Shown one piece after another: positions 8,695 through 19,113 of a stretch of DNA of 64,000 nt (positions are counted from its first letter, which is position 1; every line of letters starts with the position of its first letter). The stretch is from Massilia solisilvae. GTDB taxonomy: Bacteria; Pseudomonadota; Gammaproteobacteria; Burkholderiales; Burkholderiaceae_D. The position numbers and the translations under genes are program-made. Below the pieces are notes generated by a model. It made no database searches. It was not told the DNA's origin and saw nothing but the letters and a program-made list of their open reading frames with translations. The DNA lies in NCBI RefSeq assembly GCF_024753215.1, contig NZ_JANUGV010000002.1:806001-870000 (forward strand), written 5' to 3'.

Positions 8695-11082
8695 ATGCGC
8701 CGAACACGCTGGACCGCATGGACCTTGCGTTCGCTTGCCGGCCTGCTGCTGCTGGCGCTGCTGGCGGCACTGGCTGCCTGGCTCTACCTGCGCGGCAGCC
8801 TGGCGCAGCTGGACGGCGAACGCGTGGCCGCGGGGCTGCACGCGCCGGTCACGGTGGCGCGCGACGAGCGCGGCGTGCCGGAGATCGCCGGCGCCGACCG
8901 CCTCGACCTGGCCTACGCGACCGGGTTCGTGCATGCGCAGGAGCGCTTCTTCCAGATGGACCTGCTGCGCCGCTCGGCGGCGGGCGAACTGGCCGAGCTG
9001 TTCGGCCCCAAGGCGCTGCCGCGCGACCGCGCCAGCCGGCTGCACCGCTTCCGCGCCCGCGCCGCCCAGGTGCTGGACAGGCTGGGGCCGGATGACCGCG
9101 CCTTCATCGACCGCTACGTGGCCGGCGTGAACGACGGACTGTCGGCGCTCTCCACGCGGCCGTTCGAATACGCGCTCACGGGCACCGCGCCGCGCCCGTG
9201 GACGGCGGCCGATTCGGTGCTGGTGGTGTGGGCCATGTTCCTCGACCTGCAAGGCAGCCAGCAGCCGCACGAGCTGGCGCGCGGCTGGCTGCGCGAGCAC
9301 ACCGACGCCGCGCAGCTTGCCTTCCTGCTGCCGGAATCGACCCAGTGGGACGCGCCGCATGACGCGGCCCAGGTCGCACCGCCCGGCGCACCGATCCCGT
9401 CCAAGGCGCCCGCCTGGTGGGGCGATGGCGGCCAGGCGCGCATGCTGGCGCTGAACGAGGGCCTCGATGCGGTGGGCAGCAACAACTACGCGATCGCAGG
9501 CAGCCGCAGCGCGAATGGCGCGGCGATCGTATCGGACGACATGCACCTGGGCCTGCAGCTGCCGAACATCTGGTATCGCCTGGCGCTGCGCTATCCGGAC
9601 GAGCAAGGCGCGCAGCGCCGCGTCGTCGGCGTGACGCTGCCGGGCGCGCCGCCGATCATGATCGTGGCCAGCAACGGCCACGTGGCCTGGGCCTTCACCA
9701 ACAGCTATGGCGACTATCTGGACTTCGTTTCGCTTGGCATCGACAACGCGCATCCGGGCCAGGTGCGCGTACCGGCGGGCTGGGAGACGCCGGCGCGCCA
9801 CGTCGAGCGCATCCTGGTCAAGGGTCAGCCCGCGGTAGAGATGGAGGTGCGCGAGACATCGCTGGGGCCGATCGTCAAAGCCGACGGCAAGGCGTATGCG
9901 CTGCACTGGATCGCGCACGACCCGGCGGCGATCAACCTGCATCACCGCAAGCTGGAAGCGGCGGCGTCGCTGGACGAAGCGCTCGCGATCGCGAACACGG
10001 ACGGCATCCCGGCGCAGAATTTCGTCGCCGGCGACGACCGCGGCAACATCGGCTGGACCATCGCCGGCATGCTGCCGCGGCGCGAGACTGCCGCGACGGT
10101 GGCGACCTTTCCGCTCGACGGCGGGACCACGTGGCAGGGGCTGCTGGCGCCGGCCGACTACCCGCGCGTGATCAATCCCGCCGACGGCCAGCTCAGCACC
10201 GCCAACAGCCGCCAGCTGATGGGAGAGGGCGCGAACAAGATCGGCGACGGCGGCTTTGACCTTGGCGCGCGCAACCGCCAGCTGCGCGACGACCTGCTGG
10301 CGCTCGGGCCCAAGGTTGACGTGACGGCCGCGTTTGGCGCGGCCTTGGACGACCGCGCCCTGTTTGTGGCGCCATGGCGCGAGCGGGCACTGCGGGCGCT
10401 CGATGCGCAGGCGCTGCAGGGCCATCCGCAGCGGGGCGAATTCCGGCGCCTGCTCGATACCGGCTGGGATGGCCACGCTAGCGTCAGCTCGGTCGGCTAC
10501 CGGCTCGCGCGCAGCACGATGTGGGCGATGGCCGAGCTGCTGTTCGGCCAGGCGGACCGGCAGATGAAGCAGCTCGACCCGAAAGCAAGCGTGACGATGG
10601 CGACCACGCGCTGGCCGGTGGTGCTCGACCGGCTGCTCAACGAGCGGCCGGCGTCGTGGCTGCCGCCGGGCTACAGCGACTGGCACGCGTTCGAGCTGGC
10701 GGGGATCGACCGCGTGATCGCGCAGCTGACTGCCGATGGCAAGAGCTTGTCCGCTGCGAGCTGGGGCGCGCGCAATACGGTGGCGATCGCGCACCCGATC
10801 AGCATGGCCGCGCCGTTCCTCAAGCCCTGGCTGGCCGCGCCGCCGGACCAGCTGCCCGGCGACTCGAACATGCCGCGCGTGGCCGCGCCCACCTTCGGGC
10901 AGTCGGAACGCATGACCGTCTCGCCGGGGCACGAGGAGCAGGGGATCTTCAACATGCCGGGCGGGCAGAGCGGGCACCCGTTGTCGCCGTTCTTTTTGGC
11001 CGGACACGAGGACTGGGTGAAGGCCAAGCCGCAGCCGCTGCTGCCGGGACCGGCGAAGTACACGCTGACGCTCAAGCCCTAG
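8695..11082 (+). CDS. Penicillin acylase-family N-terminal nucleophile hydrolase
   Basis: A 795-residue precursor of the S45 peptidase family, which autocleaves to alpha and beta chains. These enzymes hydrolyse amide bonds of beta-lactams or acyl-homoserine lactones (PvdQ/QuiP type). A membrane-spanning or uncleaved signal segment lies at about residues 13-33. The catalytic Ser262 starts the beta chain at the GSNNYAIAG junction, and family motifs NGHVAWAFTNSYGDYLD and GARN.. follow. The ATG at 8695 is chosen for its strong GGGGAGGAG ribosome site; an in-frame start at 8647 lacks one. The gene stands alone. Quorum-signal acylase activity is possible but cannot be told from substrate pocket residues by eye. 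Confidence 0.88.
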   Translation: MRRTRWTAWTLRSLAGLLLLALLAALAAWLYLRGSLAQLDGERVAAGLHAPVTVARDERGVPEIAGADRLDLAYATGFVHAQERFFQMDLLRRSAAGELAELFGPKALPRDRASRLHRFRARAAQVLDRLGPDDRAFIDRYVAGVNDGLSALSTRPFEYALTGTAPRPWTAADSVLVVWAMFLDLQGSQQPHELARGWLREHTDAAQLAFLLPESTQWDAPHDAAQVAPPGAPIPSKAPAWWGDGGQARMLALNEGLDAVGSNNYAIAGSRSANGAAIVSDDMHLGLQLPNIWYRLALRYPDEQGAQRRVVGVTLPGAPPIMIVASNGHVAWAFTNSYGDYLDFVSLGIDNAHPGQVRVPAGWETPARHVERILVKGQPAVEMEVRETSLGPIVKADGKAYALHWIAHDPAAINLHHRKLEAAASLDEALAIANTDGIPAQNFVAGDDRGNIGWTIAGMLPRRETAATVATFPLDGGTTWQGLLAPADYPRVINPADGQLSTANSRQLMGEGANKIGDGGFDLGARNRQLRDDLLALGPKVDVTAAFGAALDDRALFVAPWRERALRALDAQALQGHPQRGEFRRLLDTGWDGHASVSSVGYRLARSTMWAMAELLFGQADRQMKQLDPKASVTMATTRWPVVLDRLLNERPASWLPPGYSDWHAFELAGIDRVIAQLTADGKSLSAASWGARNTVAIAHPISMAAPFLKPWLAAPPDQLPGDSNMPRVAAPTFGQSERMTVSPGHEEQGIFNMPGGQSGHPLSPFFLAGHEDWVKAKPQPLLPGPAKYTLTLKP

Positions 11083-11092
11083 CCACGACCGC

Positions 11093-11372
11093 CCGCACGT
11101 CGTCCCCGCGAAGGCGGGGACCCATGGACGCGGTGCGTCGTCGAAAACCGAGCCGCATCCTAGCTGGCTCAGCATGGATTCCGGCCTTCGCCGGAATGAC
11201 GGTTTTGGGGTTTGCGGCGGTAGGACACGCGTGGCCGTTCATTACCCTCCGCACGTCGTCCCCGCGAAGGCGGGGACCCATGGACCGGGTGCCTGGCGGC
11301 GGCGCACGCCGCGAGCCCCAATGCTTTGCATGGATACCCGCCTGCGCGGGAATGACGGTTTTTAGGTTCGTG
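11093..11372. repeat. Tandemly duplicated REP family B units
   Basis: This 340-bp gene-free stretch holds four palindromes. Two are 'gtccccgcgaaggcggggac' (near 11101 and 11258) and two are variants 'attccggccttcgccggaat' (near 11177) and 'acccgcctgcgcgggaat' (near 11338). The whole block of about 155 bp, including the downstream 'acacgcgtggccgttc' (11224 and 11381), is present twice in tandem with sequence drift. It separates the convergent acylase and signalling genes and may act as a bidirectional terminator. Confidence 0.85.
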
Positions 11373-11422
11373 GCGGGAACACGCGTGGCCGTTCGCAAGG
11401 CCGTCATGATGGCGGCGAAGCG

Positions 11423-13516
11423 TCAGCCAGCCGCCTGCACCACGCCCACCAGCTTCTGCGCGATCGAATCGCCCGGCACCGGATGACCCAGGTGGTAGCC
11501 CTGCACCAGGTCGCAGCCGTACTGCTGCAGCAGCACGAGCTGCTCGCCAGTCTCCACGCCTTCGGCCACTACCACCATCTTGAGCCCGTGCGCCATCGCG
11601 ATGATCGCGCGCGTGATGGCCGCGTTCTCGGAGTCCTGCGGCAGGCCGCAGATGAAGCTGCGGTCGATCTTGAGCGCCCGCACGTCGAAGCGCTTGAGGT
11701 AGTTCATCGACGAGTAGCCGGTGCCGAAGTCGTCGATCGACAAATACACGCCGATGCGCCGCAGCTGCTCGAGCGTGGCGAGCGTGGCCTTGGCGTCGTC
11801 CATCAGCGTGCCCTCGGTGAGCTCGAGTTCGAGGAAGCGCGGGTCCAGCCCGGTCTCGTGCAGTGCCGACAGCACGATCTGCGACAGGTTCTCGTCCTTG
11901 AACTGCTTGGCCGACAGGTTGACCGCCATGCGCACGCTGCGCCGCGTCTGGCGTTGCCAGTTGCGCGCTTGTGAACACGCGGTGCGCAGCACCCATTCAC
12001 CGATCGGCACGATCAGGCCTGTCTCCTCGGCCAGCGGGATGAACTCGGTCGGCGAGATCACGCCGCGCTCCGGATGACGCCAGCGCACCAGCGCCTCCAC
12101 GCCCACGATCTCGGTCGAGTGCACGTCGAACTGTGGCTGGTACAACAGGTAAAGCTCGTCGTTGCCCAGCGCCTTGCGCAGGCCCACTTCCAGCTTCACG
12201 TGGCTCATGATCTGCATGGTCAGCGAAGAGCTGTACAGCTTGGCGTTGTTCTTGCCGCAGTTCTTCGCGTGGTACATCGCTGTGTCGGCGTATTTGAGCA
12301 GCGAGTTGCAGTCGTCGCCATCCTCCGGGAACAGCGAGATGCCGATGCTGGCGGTGACGAAGATCTCGTTGCCCTCGATGAGGAAGGGGCGGCGCATCGC
12401 CTCCTTGACCCGGTGTGCCACGTTCAGCGCGTGCTCGACCCGCTCCAGGTCCGGAATCAGGATCGTGAACTCGTCGCCGCCCAGCCGCGCCAGGTTGGTG
12501 GCCTGGTCCCCGCGCGACACCATGTCGCTCGGGCGCGTGGTCTCGCGCAGCCGCTCCGAGACCAGCTGCAGCAGGTGGTCGCCCACATTGTGGCCGAGCG
12601 TGTCGTTGATGCGCTTGAACGCGTCCAGGTCCATGAACAACACCGCGAACTTCTTGTTGCCCATCTTGGAGCGGTGCAGCTCGCGCTCCAGCGTTTCGAG
12701 GAAAGCCTGGCGGTTGGGGATGCCGGTCAGGCTGTCGCAGTAGGCCAGGCGCCGGATCTGCTCCTCGGTGCGCTTGCGCTCGCTGATGTCGCGCACCAGG
12801 CCCAGCACCTCGGTGGGGCCTGTTGCCACCAGGCGCGCCTCGAAATGCTGGGCGCTGCCGCCGCGCAGCAGCTCGTACTCGACCGAGCGGATCTGCTGGG
12901 TCGCCAGCACGTTCTCCATCTGCTCCAGCAGGCGCTCCGCGATTTCCCTGGGCAGCACCTCGGTGATGTGGCGGCCCACGCAGTCGCTGTCGGACAGGCC
13001 GGCGCCGGCGTCGTGGCCGCGCTCGTAGTCGAGGTACACCCCGTCGCGGTTCAAGCGGAAGAAGGTGTCGGGAATGGCAGCCAGCACCGCGCGGTTCTGG
13101 GCGTCGGCGATGCGCAGGCGCGCGATGGCGTCGCTGGCGCGCAGCACGTACAGCACGCGGTGGCCAAGGATCGGCCAGTTGATCGGCTTGGACACGAAAT
13201 CGGTGGCGCCGGCTTCGTAGGCGTTGGTGACGGCCTCGATGTCGTCGCCGCCGGTGACCATGATGATCGGGACCGTGGCGCCGGCGGCATCGTCGCGGAT
13301 CGCCTTGCAGGCGGCGAAGCCGTCCATGTTGGGCATGTCCACGTCCATTAAGATCAGGTCGGGCCGCAGCTCGCGCATGAGGGCCACAGCCCGGGCGCCG
13401 TCCTCGGCCTCGACGCCGTCCAGCCCAACCTGGCCGAGCATCTGCAGCATCAACAGGCGCATCACCGGATCGTCGTCCGCAACCAGCACGACGCCGCGTT
13501 TGGTGGGACAAGCCAT
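11423..13516 (-). CDS. REC-PAS-GGDEF-EAL cyclic-di-GMP signalling protein
   Basis: A 697-residue protein. The receiver domain (about 8-125) has phospho-acceptor Asp58 in LMDVD and Lys110. A PAS domain follows (about 135-250), then GGDEF (about 255-420) with intact GGDEF 346-350, and EAL (about 430-690) with EALVRW at 474 and DDFGTGYSS. Both cyclase and phosphodiesterase motifs look complete, and I see no RxxD inhibitory site at the canonical position. The start codon lies one base after the stop of the upstream hybrid kinase gene, so the kinase is very likely its phosphodonor. The output is tuning of cyclic-di-GMP, hence motility or biofilm. Confidence 0.93.
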   Translation of the reverse strand: MACPTKRGVVLVADDDPVMRLLMLQMLGQVGLDGVEAEDGARAVALMRELRPDLILMDVDMPNMDGFAACKAIRDDAAGATVPIIMVTGGDDIEAVTNAYEAGATDFVSKPINWPILGHRVLYVLRASDAIARLRIADAQNRAVLAAIPDTFFRLNRDGVYLDYERGHDAGAGLSDSDCVGRHITEVLPREIAERLLEQMENVLATQQIRSVEYELLRGGSAQHFEARLVATGPTEVLGLVRDISERKRTEEQIRRLAYCDSLTGIPNRQAFLETLERELHRSKMGNKKFAVLFMDLDAFKRINDTLGHNVGDHLLQLVSERLRETTRPSDMVSRGDQATNLARLGGDEFTILIPDLERVEHALNVAHRVKEAMRRPFLIEGNEIFVTASIGISLFPEDGDDCNSLLKYADTAMYHAKNCGKNNAKLYSSSLTMQIMSHVKLEVGLRKALGNDELYLLYQPQFDVHSTEIVGVEALVRWRHPERGVISPTEFIPLAEETGLIVPIGEWVLRTACSQARNWQRQTRRSVRMAVNLSAKQFKDENLSQIVLSALHETGLDPRFLELELTEGTLMDDAKATLATLEQLRRIGVYLSIDDFGTGYSSMNYLKRFDVRALKIDRSFICGLPQDSENAAITRAIIAMAHGLKMVVVAEGVETGEQLVLLQQYGCDLVQGYHLGHPVPGDSIAQKLVGVVQAAG

Positions 13517-13517
13517 G

Positions 13518-16340
13518 CTAGGTCTCCTTCTCTACCATGAGGGCCGCGAGCGAGCTGCGCACGACCTGGAACTCCTGCTCCATGTCCGTCAGGATGCCGT
13601 CGGCGCCCTCGGTGGTGTCGGCGCGGCCCAGGTATTCCAGGTCCTTGCACAGCTGCGCCAGCTTTTGCGCGCCGACGTTGGCGCTGGCCGATTTGAGGCT
13701 GTGCGCGACCTTGCGCACGCTGGCCGGGTCGTGCACGTCGATTGCGCGGCGCAGCGTGCGCAGGTGCTGCGGCGCGTCGTCCACGTAGGCGGCGATCACC
13801 TTTTGCACCAGCGCGTCGCCGCCGTCCTTGGACAGCGCGCGGATGTTGTCGAGCGCGGCGCGGTTGATCACGTCGCGGTGGATCACCTCGACCGACTCCG
13901 GCGGCAGGGTGGGCGGCTCGTCGTCGTGGTGGCGGGTGGCCACCAGCGGCAGCGCGATCCAGCGCCCGATCACGGCGGCCAGCTGCTGCTGGGTGAACGG
14001 CTTGGACAGGTAGTCGTCCATGCCGGCCGCCAGGCACGCCTCGCGGTCGCCCTGCAGCGCGTTGGCGGTGATCGCGATGACCGGCAGCACATGGCCGCGC
14101 CCGGACTCGCGCTCGTCGCGCCGGATCGCGCTGGTGGCGGCAAAGCCGTCCATCACCGGCATCTGGCAGTCCATCAGCACGGCGTCGTAGTCGCCGCGGC
14201 GCACCATGGCCAGCGCTTCCTCGCCGTTGCGCGCGTATTCGGCCGACAGGCCCAGGCTTTCGAGCATCGCCATCGCCACTTCGACGTTGACCGGATTGTC
14301 CTCGGCCAGCAGCACGCGCCGCACGCGGGTGCGCGCAATGGGACGCGGCAGGTCGGGCGGGGGCACGAACTGCGGCGCCGGGGCGGGGGCGCCGCGTGGC
14401 CGCGTGGCCAGGCACGCAAACAGGTCGGCCGCGCGCGCCGGCTTGATGAGCTGGTAGGCCACGCCGGCCTCGCGCCGCTGCACCGGGTCGGCCGCCAGCC
14501 GCTCGGGACTGATGACGAGCAGGCGCGTGGCGCGCGTGGCCGGGTTGGCCTTGATGGTGGCGGCGAGCATCAGGCCGCTGCCGTGCGTGAGCTCCATGTC
14601 GATGATGGCCGCGTCGTAGGGCCTGCCATCGGCGGCGGCTGCGGCCAGGCGCGACAGCGCTTCGTCGGCCGAGGCCGCGCCGTCGCTGGCGACCTGCCAG
14701 GCGGCCAGGTGATCCTGCAGCCCCACGCGGCTGCTGTGCTGTTCGTCGACGATCAAGACGCGGATTCCTTCGATAGTGTGCTGGTGGTCGCCAGGCGCGT
14801 CGGGGTCGACGCGGCGCTTATCGAAAGGTACCGTGAACCAGAACACCGAACCTTGAGTTCGGGCATTCTCGACGCCGATCGCGCCCCCCATCAACTCAAC
14901 CAGTTGTTTTGAGATCGCCAGCCCCAGCCCGGTGCCGCCGTACTTGCGGGTGGTCGAGTCGTCGGCCTGCGAGAACGCTTCGAAGATGCGGCTCCTGGCA
15001 TCGCGCGAGATGCCGATGCCGGTGTCGTGCACCTCGAAGCGCAGCGTGACGGCCTGGTTGTCTTCGCTGGCCACGCGCACGCGCGCGAGGATGCGGCCGT
15101 GCTCGGTGAACTTGATCGCATTGCCCAGCAGGTTGGCCATCACCTGGCGCAGCCGGTTCGGGTCGCCGCAGATCGCAACAGGGATGTCGTTGGCGATGTC
15201 GAAGTCCAGCGCCAGGTTCTTGGCCTGCGACTGCGGGGTGTACACGGTGTGGATGTCCTCGAGCAGGTCCCACAGGTTGAAGTTGATGTACTCGATCGTG
15301 AGCTTGCCGGCCTCGATCTTGGAAAAATCCAGGATGTCGTTGATGATCACCAGCAGGTGCTCGCCCGAGCGCTTGACCAGCTTGGTGTAGTTGCGCTGGC
15401 TTTCCGAGAGCTCGGTCGACAGCAGCATTTCGGTCATGCCGAGCACGCCGTTCATCGGGGTGCGGATCTCGTGGCTCATGGTGGCCAGGAACGCGCTCTT
15501 GGCGCGGCTTGCCGCCTCGGCGGCGTTCTTGGCCTTTTCCAGCTGCTCGGTGCGCACGCTGACCTGGCGCTCGAGCTCCTCGCGGTGGTGGGCCAGCGCC
15601 GCGCCGCGGCTTTCGATCTGGGCCAGCATGTCGTTGAAGCTGTCGATCAGCGTGCCCAGCTCGTCGCTGCGCTGGTGCGCGATGCGCAGCGTGTAGTTCT
15701 GGCTGGCCGAGACTTTTTGCGCGGCCGCGATCAGCTTGGCCACCGGGTCGGCGATGCTGCGCTTGAAGCGGGTGGCCAGCACCAGCGACACCGCCAGCGA
15801 GCCGCCCATGGCGGCGGCGAACACGCCCAGGCTCTTGACGATGTCGAGCCACATCGTGGTCAGGTCGGCCTCGATCATCACCACGCCGACCTGCACGTCC
15901 TTGTTCATCACCGGGCGGTACAGGCGCATGCGCGGCGACCAGAAATGGCTGGCGCCATCGTTGGCATCGTCCAGCGCGGCGCCGTCGATGCCCGGCAGCG
16001 ACGCATCGATCGCGGCGTCGCCCTGGTGGCCGGGCGCCCAGTAGCGCGCGAACAGCTTGCCCTTGGCGTCGTACAGTACCGCGCCGGCGATTTCTTCCTT
16101 GGCCTTCAGCGCGGCCAGCGTGTTCTGGGCCAGGTTGCGGTCGTTGAAGAGCAGGGCGTCCACGCTGTTGGTGCCCACCACGCCGGCGAATGAAGAGAGC
16201 TGCATGCCCTCATCCTCGCGGTGGTTCAGCATCGAGGTGACGGCGAAGGCGACGAACACGAACAGCAGCGCGGTCCCGGTGGACAGCAGCGAGATGAGCG
16301 TCAGTTTGTGGTTGATACTCGATCGTTCAAAGTTCAGCAT
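13518..16340 (-). CDS. Hybrid sensor histidine kinase (BarA-like: HAMP-HisKA-HATPase-REC-REC-HPT)
   Basis: A 940-residue membrane-anchored phosphorelay kinase. Two transmembrane segments (about 16-36 and 166-190) flank a periplasmic sensor, followed by HAMP and HisKA with His290 in [12 protein letters not shown] full HATPase_c follows ([20 protein letters not shown]). The first receiver (about 525-640) keeps Asp581 but has a degenerate acidic pocket (VDEQHSS). The second (about 675-790) is canonical with Asp724 in [13 protein letters not shown]-terminal HPT carries His880 in [12 protein letters not shown]. This is the same plan as BarA/GacS. The downstream REC-GGDEF-EAL gene is the evident target. 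Confidence 0.92.
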   Translation of the reverse strand: MLNFERSSINHKLTLISLLSTGTALLFVFVAFAVTSMLNHREDEGMQLSSFAGVVGTNSVDALLFNDRNLAQNTLAALKAKEEIAGAVLYDAKGKLFARYWAPGHQGDAAIDASLPGIDGAALDDANDGASHFWSPRMRLYRPVMNKDVQVGVVMIEADLTTMWLDIVKSLGVFAAAMGGSLAVSLVLATRFKRSIADPVAKLIAAAQKVSASQNYTLRIAHQRSDELGTLIDSFNDMLAQIESRGAALAHHREELERQVSVRTEQLEKAKNAAEAASRAKSAFLATMSHEIRTPMNGVLGMTEMLLSTELSESQRNYTKLVKRSGEHLLVIINDILDFSKIEAGKLTIEYINFNLWDLLEDIHTVYTPQSQAKNLALDFDIANDIPVAICGDPNRLRQVMANLLGNAIKFTEHGRILARVRVASEDNQAVTLRFEVHDTGIGISRDARSRIFEAFSQADDSTTRKYGGTGLGLAISKQLVELMGGAIGVENARTQGSVFWFTVPFDKRRVDPDAPGDHQHTIEGIRVLIVDEQHSSRVGLQDHLAAWQVASDGAASADEALSRLAAAAADGRPYDAAIIDMELTHGSGLMLAATIKANPATRATRLLVISPERLAADPVQRREAGVAYQLIKPARAADLFACLATRPRGAPAPAPQFVPPPDLPRPIARTRVRRVLLAEDNPVNVEVAMAMLESLGLSAEYARNGEEALAMVRRGDYDAVLMDCQMPVMDGFAATSAIRRDERESGRGHVLPVIAITANALQGDREACLAAGMDDYLSKPFTQQQLAAVIGRWIALPLVATRHHDDEPPTLPPESVEVIHRDVINRAALDNIRALSKDGGDALVQKVIAAYVDDAPQHLRTLRRAIDVHDPASVRKVAHSLKSASANVGAQKLAQLCKDLEYLGRADTTEGADGILTDMEQEFQVVRSSLAALMVEKET

Positions 16341-16457
16341 GGCCTGGGCGCCCCCGCGATCCCTGCACCTGTGGCTGGCCGCGACAGCGGTGACACGGCC
16401 TCCTTGCGCGAATGCAAATTCCCGCAGGAAAAAATATACGATTTACTTTTGGGAATG

Positions 16458-16477
16458 GTTTTGCGATTTCGCAAAAC
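16458..16477. promoter_or_regulatory. Palindromic operator before the hybrid kinase operon
   Basis: GTTTTGCG and CGCAAAAC form a perfect 8-bp dyad with a 4-base spacer. Reading on the minus strand, an AT-rich stretch containing TATATT follows 25-30 bp downstream, so the dyad would overlap the -35 region of the promoter for the kinase starting at 16340. The binding factor is unknown. Confidence 0.5.
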
Positions 16478-16524
16478 TGGGGAGCATGGGCGCACCGGCA
16501 GTGCGGTGGCGGGAGGGAATATCT

Positions 16525-16543
16525 CTTTCGGGTAGCCCGAAAG
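16525..16543. terminator. Short hairpin beside the REP unit
   Basis: CTTTCGGG and CCCGAAAG form an 8-bp stem with a 3-base loop just left of the REP family A element. It may help terminate ybdD transcripts on the minus strand or simply be part of the repeat. Confidence 0.4.
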
Positions 16544-16545
16544 AA

Positions 16546-16630
16546 GTAGGGTGGGCAGGTCTTCCTGCCCACGCGTCCAGGCAGTGCAGGCACCACTCGA
16601 ACGCGTGGGCGGAAGACCCGCCCACCCTAC
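16546..16630. repeat. Extragenic palindrome (REP family A, full unit)
   Basis: This is the best copy of the family. The outer arms are GTAGGGTGGGCAG and its complement ending CCACCCTAC. The inner arms are CTGCCCACGCG and its complement around CGCGTGGGCGG. It ends 9 bp from the ybdD stop codon at 16640. Relatives lie at 2710, 51517, 58690 and 62401, all directly after genes. Confidence 0.85.
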
Positions 16631-16639
16631 AAAGCAAGA

Positions 16640-16837
16640 TCAGCAGCAGCTGGGCCGCTTGCCGGACCCGTAGCGGGCCTCCTGGCGCTCGCGGAAGAAC
16701 TCCTCGTAGCTCATCACTGGCTCGCCCGGATGGGTTTTCTCCATGTGGGCGAGGTAGGTGTCGTATTCCGGCAGGCCAACCATCAGGCGCATGCTTTGCC
16801 CAAGGTAGCGGCCTGCCTGCGCGATCTTGCCTAGCAT
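16640..16837 (-). CDS. ybdD: YbdD/YjiX family small protein (CstA partner)
   Basis: A 65-residue DUF466 protein with the characteristic MVGLPEYDTYLAHMEKTHPGEPVMSYEEFFRERQEARYG core. Its start codon overlaps the cstA stop (ATGA), so translation is coupled. In E. coli the ybdD and yjiX genes sit in the same position after cstA and btsT. The role is unsettled; an accessory to the carbon-starvation/pyruvate transporter is the usual view. The two Cys at the very C-terminus (SCC) are notable. Confidence 0.93.
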   Translation of the reverse strand: MLGKIAQAGRYLGQSMRLMVGLPEYDTYLAHMEKTHPGEPVMSYEEFFRERQEARYGSGKRPSCC

Positions 16838-18906
16838 CACTGCACCTGTGCGGTTGCGGGCGCCGTCACGAACGGCGTTTCCTTGGCGGTCGGCTTGCCG
16901 GCGGCGCGCGCCTGCAAGATGGTGCGCACGCCGTACACCAGCACCGCCACCACCACGAACATGAACAGGCCGCACAGCGCCGCGTCCACGTAGTCGTTGA
17001 ACACGACACGCTGCATCTGGGCCAACGACTTGGCCGGTGCCAGCACCTTGCCTTCGTCGATCGCAGCCTGGAACTTGGCGGCGTGCGCCATGAAGCCGAC
17101 CTTGACGTTGGCGTCGAAAATCTTCTGCCAGCCGGCGGTCAGGGTGCAGATCAGCAGCCAGATGGTCGGCAGGATCGTGACCCAGGCGTAGGCGCCGCGC
17201 TTCATCTTGAACAGCACAGCGGTCGCCAGCACCAGCGCAATGCCCGCCAGCATCTGGTTGGCGATGCCGAACAGCGGCCACAGGGTGTTGATGCCGCCCA
17301 GCGGATCGACCACACCCTGGTACAGGAAGTAACCCCAGGCCGCCACGCACAGTGCGGTGGCGATCAGGTTGGCCGGCAGCGAGTCGGTGCGTTTCATGGC
17401 CGGGATGAAGGCGCCCATCAGGTCCTGCAGCATGAAGCGGCCGGCGCGGGTGCCCGCGTCCACGGCGGTCAGGATGAACAGGGCCTCGAACAGGATCGCG
17501 AAGTGGTACCAGAACGCCATCATTGCCTTGCCGCCGACCACGTTGGCCAGGATGTTGGCCATGCCGACCGCCAGGGTCGGGGCGCCGCCGGCGCGCGAAA
17601 TGATGCTGTTTTCGCCGACGTCCTTGGCCACCTGGGCCAGGGTCTCGGGCGTGACCACGAAGCCCCAGCCGGACACGGCCGCGGCAGCGCTTTGCACCGT
17701 GGTGCCGATCGCGGCGGCCGGGCTGTTCATGGCAAAGTAGATGCCCGGGTCGATGGTCGAGGCGGCCACCAGTGCCATGATCGCGACAAACGACTCCATC
17801 AGCATGCCGCCGTAGCCGATGAAGCGGGCGTGCTCTTCATTCTCGATCATCTTCGGCGTGGTGCCCGACGAGATCAGTGCGTGGAAGCCCGACACCGCGC
17901 CGCAGGCGATGGTGATGAACAGGAACGGGAACAGGTTGCCCGCCCACACCGGGCCGCTGCCGTCGATGAACTTGGTCAGGGCCGGCATGTGCATCATCGG
18001 CGCGACCAGCACGATGCCGATCGCAAGTCCGACGATGGTGCCGACCTTGAGGAAGGTGGACAGGTAGTCGCGCGGAGCCAGCAGCAGCCACACCGGAATC
18101 ACCGAGGCGACGAAGCCGTAGCCGATCAGCATCCAGGTGATCTGGGTGCCGGTGAAGGTGAACATCGGCGCCAGGGTGGCCGACTCGTGCACGTACTGGC
18201 CGCCCAGGATCGAGCCCATCAGCAGCACGAAGCCGATCAGCGACACTTCGCCGATGCGGCCCACGCGGATGAAGCGCGAGTAGATGCCCATGAACAGCGC
18301 GATCGGGATCGTCGCCATCACGGTGAAGGTGCCCCACGGCGAACCGGTGAGCGCCTTGACCACGATCAGCGCGAGCACGGCCAGGATGATCACCATGATC
18401 ATGAAGGTGCCGATGAGCGCGATCACGCCCGGCACCTCGCCCATTTCCGACTTGATCAGGTCACCCAGCGAGCGGCCGTCGCGGCGCATCGACAGGAACA
18501 GCACCATGAAGTCCTGCACCGCGCCGGCAAACACCACGCCGGCCAGGATCCACATCATGCCCGGCAGGTAGCCCATCTGGGCGGCCAGCACCGGGCCGAC
18601 CAGCGGGCCGGCGCCGGCGATGGCGGCGAAGTGGTGGCCAAACAACACGTAGCGGTTGGTCGGCACATAGTCCAGGCCGTCGTTGAACTTGTAGGCGGGG
18701 GTTTGGCGCGTCGGGTCCAGGCCCGCGACTTTTTTGGCAATGTACAGGCTGTAGAAGCGATAGGCGATCAGGTACACGCAGACGGCGGCCGCAACCACCC
18801 ACACGGCGTTGATCGATTCACCGCGCTTGAGCGCGACGTAAGCGAGTGACAATGCACCCACGAGCGAAAGCGCAGCCCATCCGAGCTGGCTTGTCAGGCG
18901 TTTCAT
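16837..18906 (-). CDS. cstA: CstA/BtsT-family carbon starvation transporter
   Basis: A 689-residue inner-membrane transporter of the CstA family, which imports pyruvate or peptides under carbon limitation. It has the family signature at the N-terminal side (GLDYVPTNRYVLFGHHFAAIAGAGPLVGP) and about 16 hydrophobic segments. The ATG at 18906 is preferred because GGAGGA lies 7 bp upstream; the longer in-frame start at 18921 would place that ribosome site inside the gene. A Cache-domain two-component system is encoded divergently, as with BtsSR/btsT in E. coli, so induction by an external carbon source through that system is likely. Confidence 0.94.
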   Translation of the reverse strand: MKRLTSQLGWAALSLVGALSLAYVALKRGESINAVWVVAAAVCVYLIAYRFYSLYIAKKVAGLDPTRQTPAYKFNDGLDYVPTNRYVLFGHHFAAIAGAGPLVGPVLAAQMGYLPGMMWILAGVVFAGAVQDFMVLFLSMRRDGRSLGDLIKSEMGEVPGVIALIGTFMIMVIILAVLALIVVKALTGSPWGTFTVMATIPIALFMGIYSRFIRVGRIGEVSLIGFVLLMGSILGGQYVHESATLAPMFTFTGTQITWMLIGYGFVASVIPVWLLLAPRDYLSTFLKVGTIVGLAIGIVLVAPMMHMPALTKFIDGSGPVWAGNLFPFLFITIACGAVSGFHALISSGTTPKMIENEEHARFIGYGGMLMESFVAIMALVAASTIDPGIYFAMNSPAAAIGTTVQSAAAAVSGWGFVVTPETLAQVAKDVGENSIISRAGGAPTLAVGMANILANVVGGKAMMAFWYHFAILFEALFILTAVDAGTRAGRFMLQDLMGAFIPAMKRTDSLPANLIATALCVAAWGYFLYQGVVDPLGGINTLWPLFGIANQMLAGIALVLATAVLFKMKRGAYAWVTILPTIWLLICTLTAGWQKIFDANVKVGFMAHAAKFQAAIDEGKVLAPAKSLAQMQRVVFNDYVDAALCGLFMFVVVAVLVYGVRTILQARAAGKPTAKETPFVTAPATAQVQ

Positions 18907-19025
18907 GAGGGACTCCTCCAAGGGTTTATAGCTTTTTCTGCCTTAGACCGAGGCATGGCGCCTACAATTACGGGCAGTCTGATGGTGAGTATCTTGCATC
19001 GATTTTTCGTCATCAAGCGCATGAT

Positions 19026-19043
19026 TACGCAGGAGTCTGCGTA
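19026..19043. promoter_or_regulatory. Perfect dyad between cstA and its divergent kinase gene
   Basis: TACGCAG-GAGT-CTGCGTA is a 7-bp perfect dyad, followed at 19048 by a second TACGTA and at 19062-19074 by GTCCG-GAA-CGGAC. It lies about 120 bp upstream of cstA and 70 bp upstream of the kinase gene, a good position for a response-regulator site serving both. The NarL-type regulator at 20476 is the obvious candidate. Confidence 0.55.
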
Positions 19044-19113
19044 GGACTACGTAGGCGGCCGGTCCGGAACGGACGTAAAATTGCCCGATGCAATTGTCCT
19101 TACACCCGCTGCC

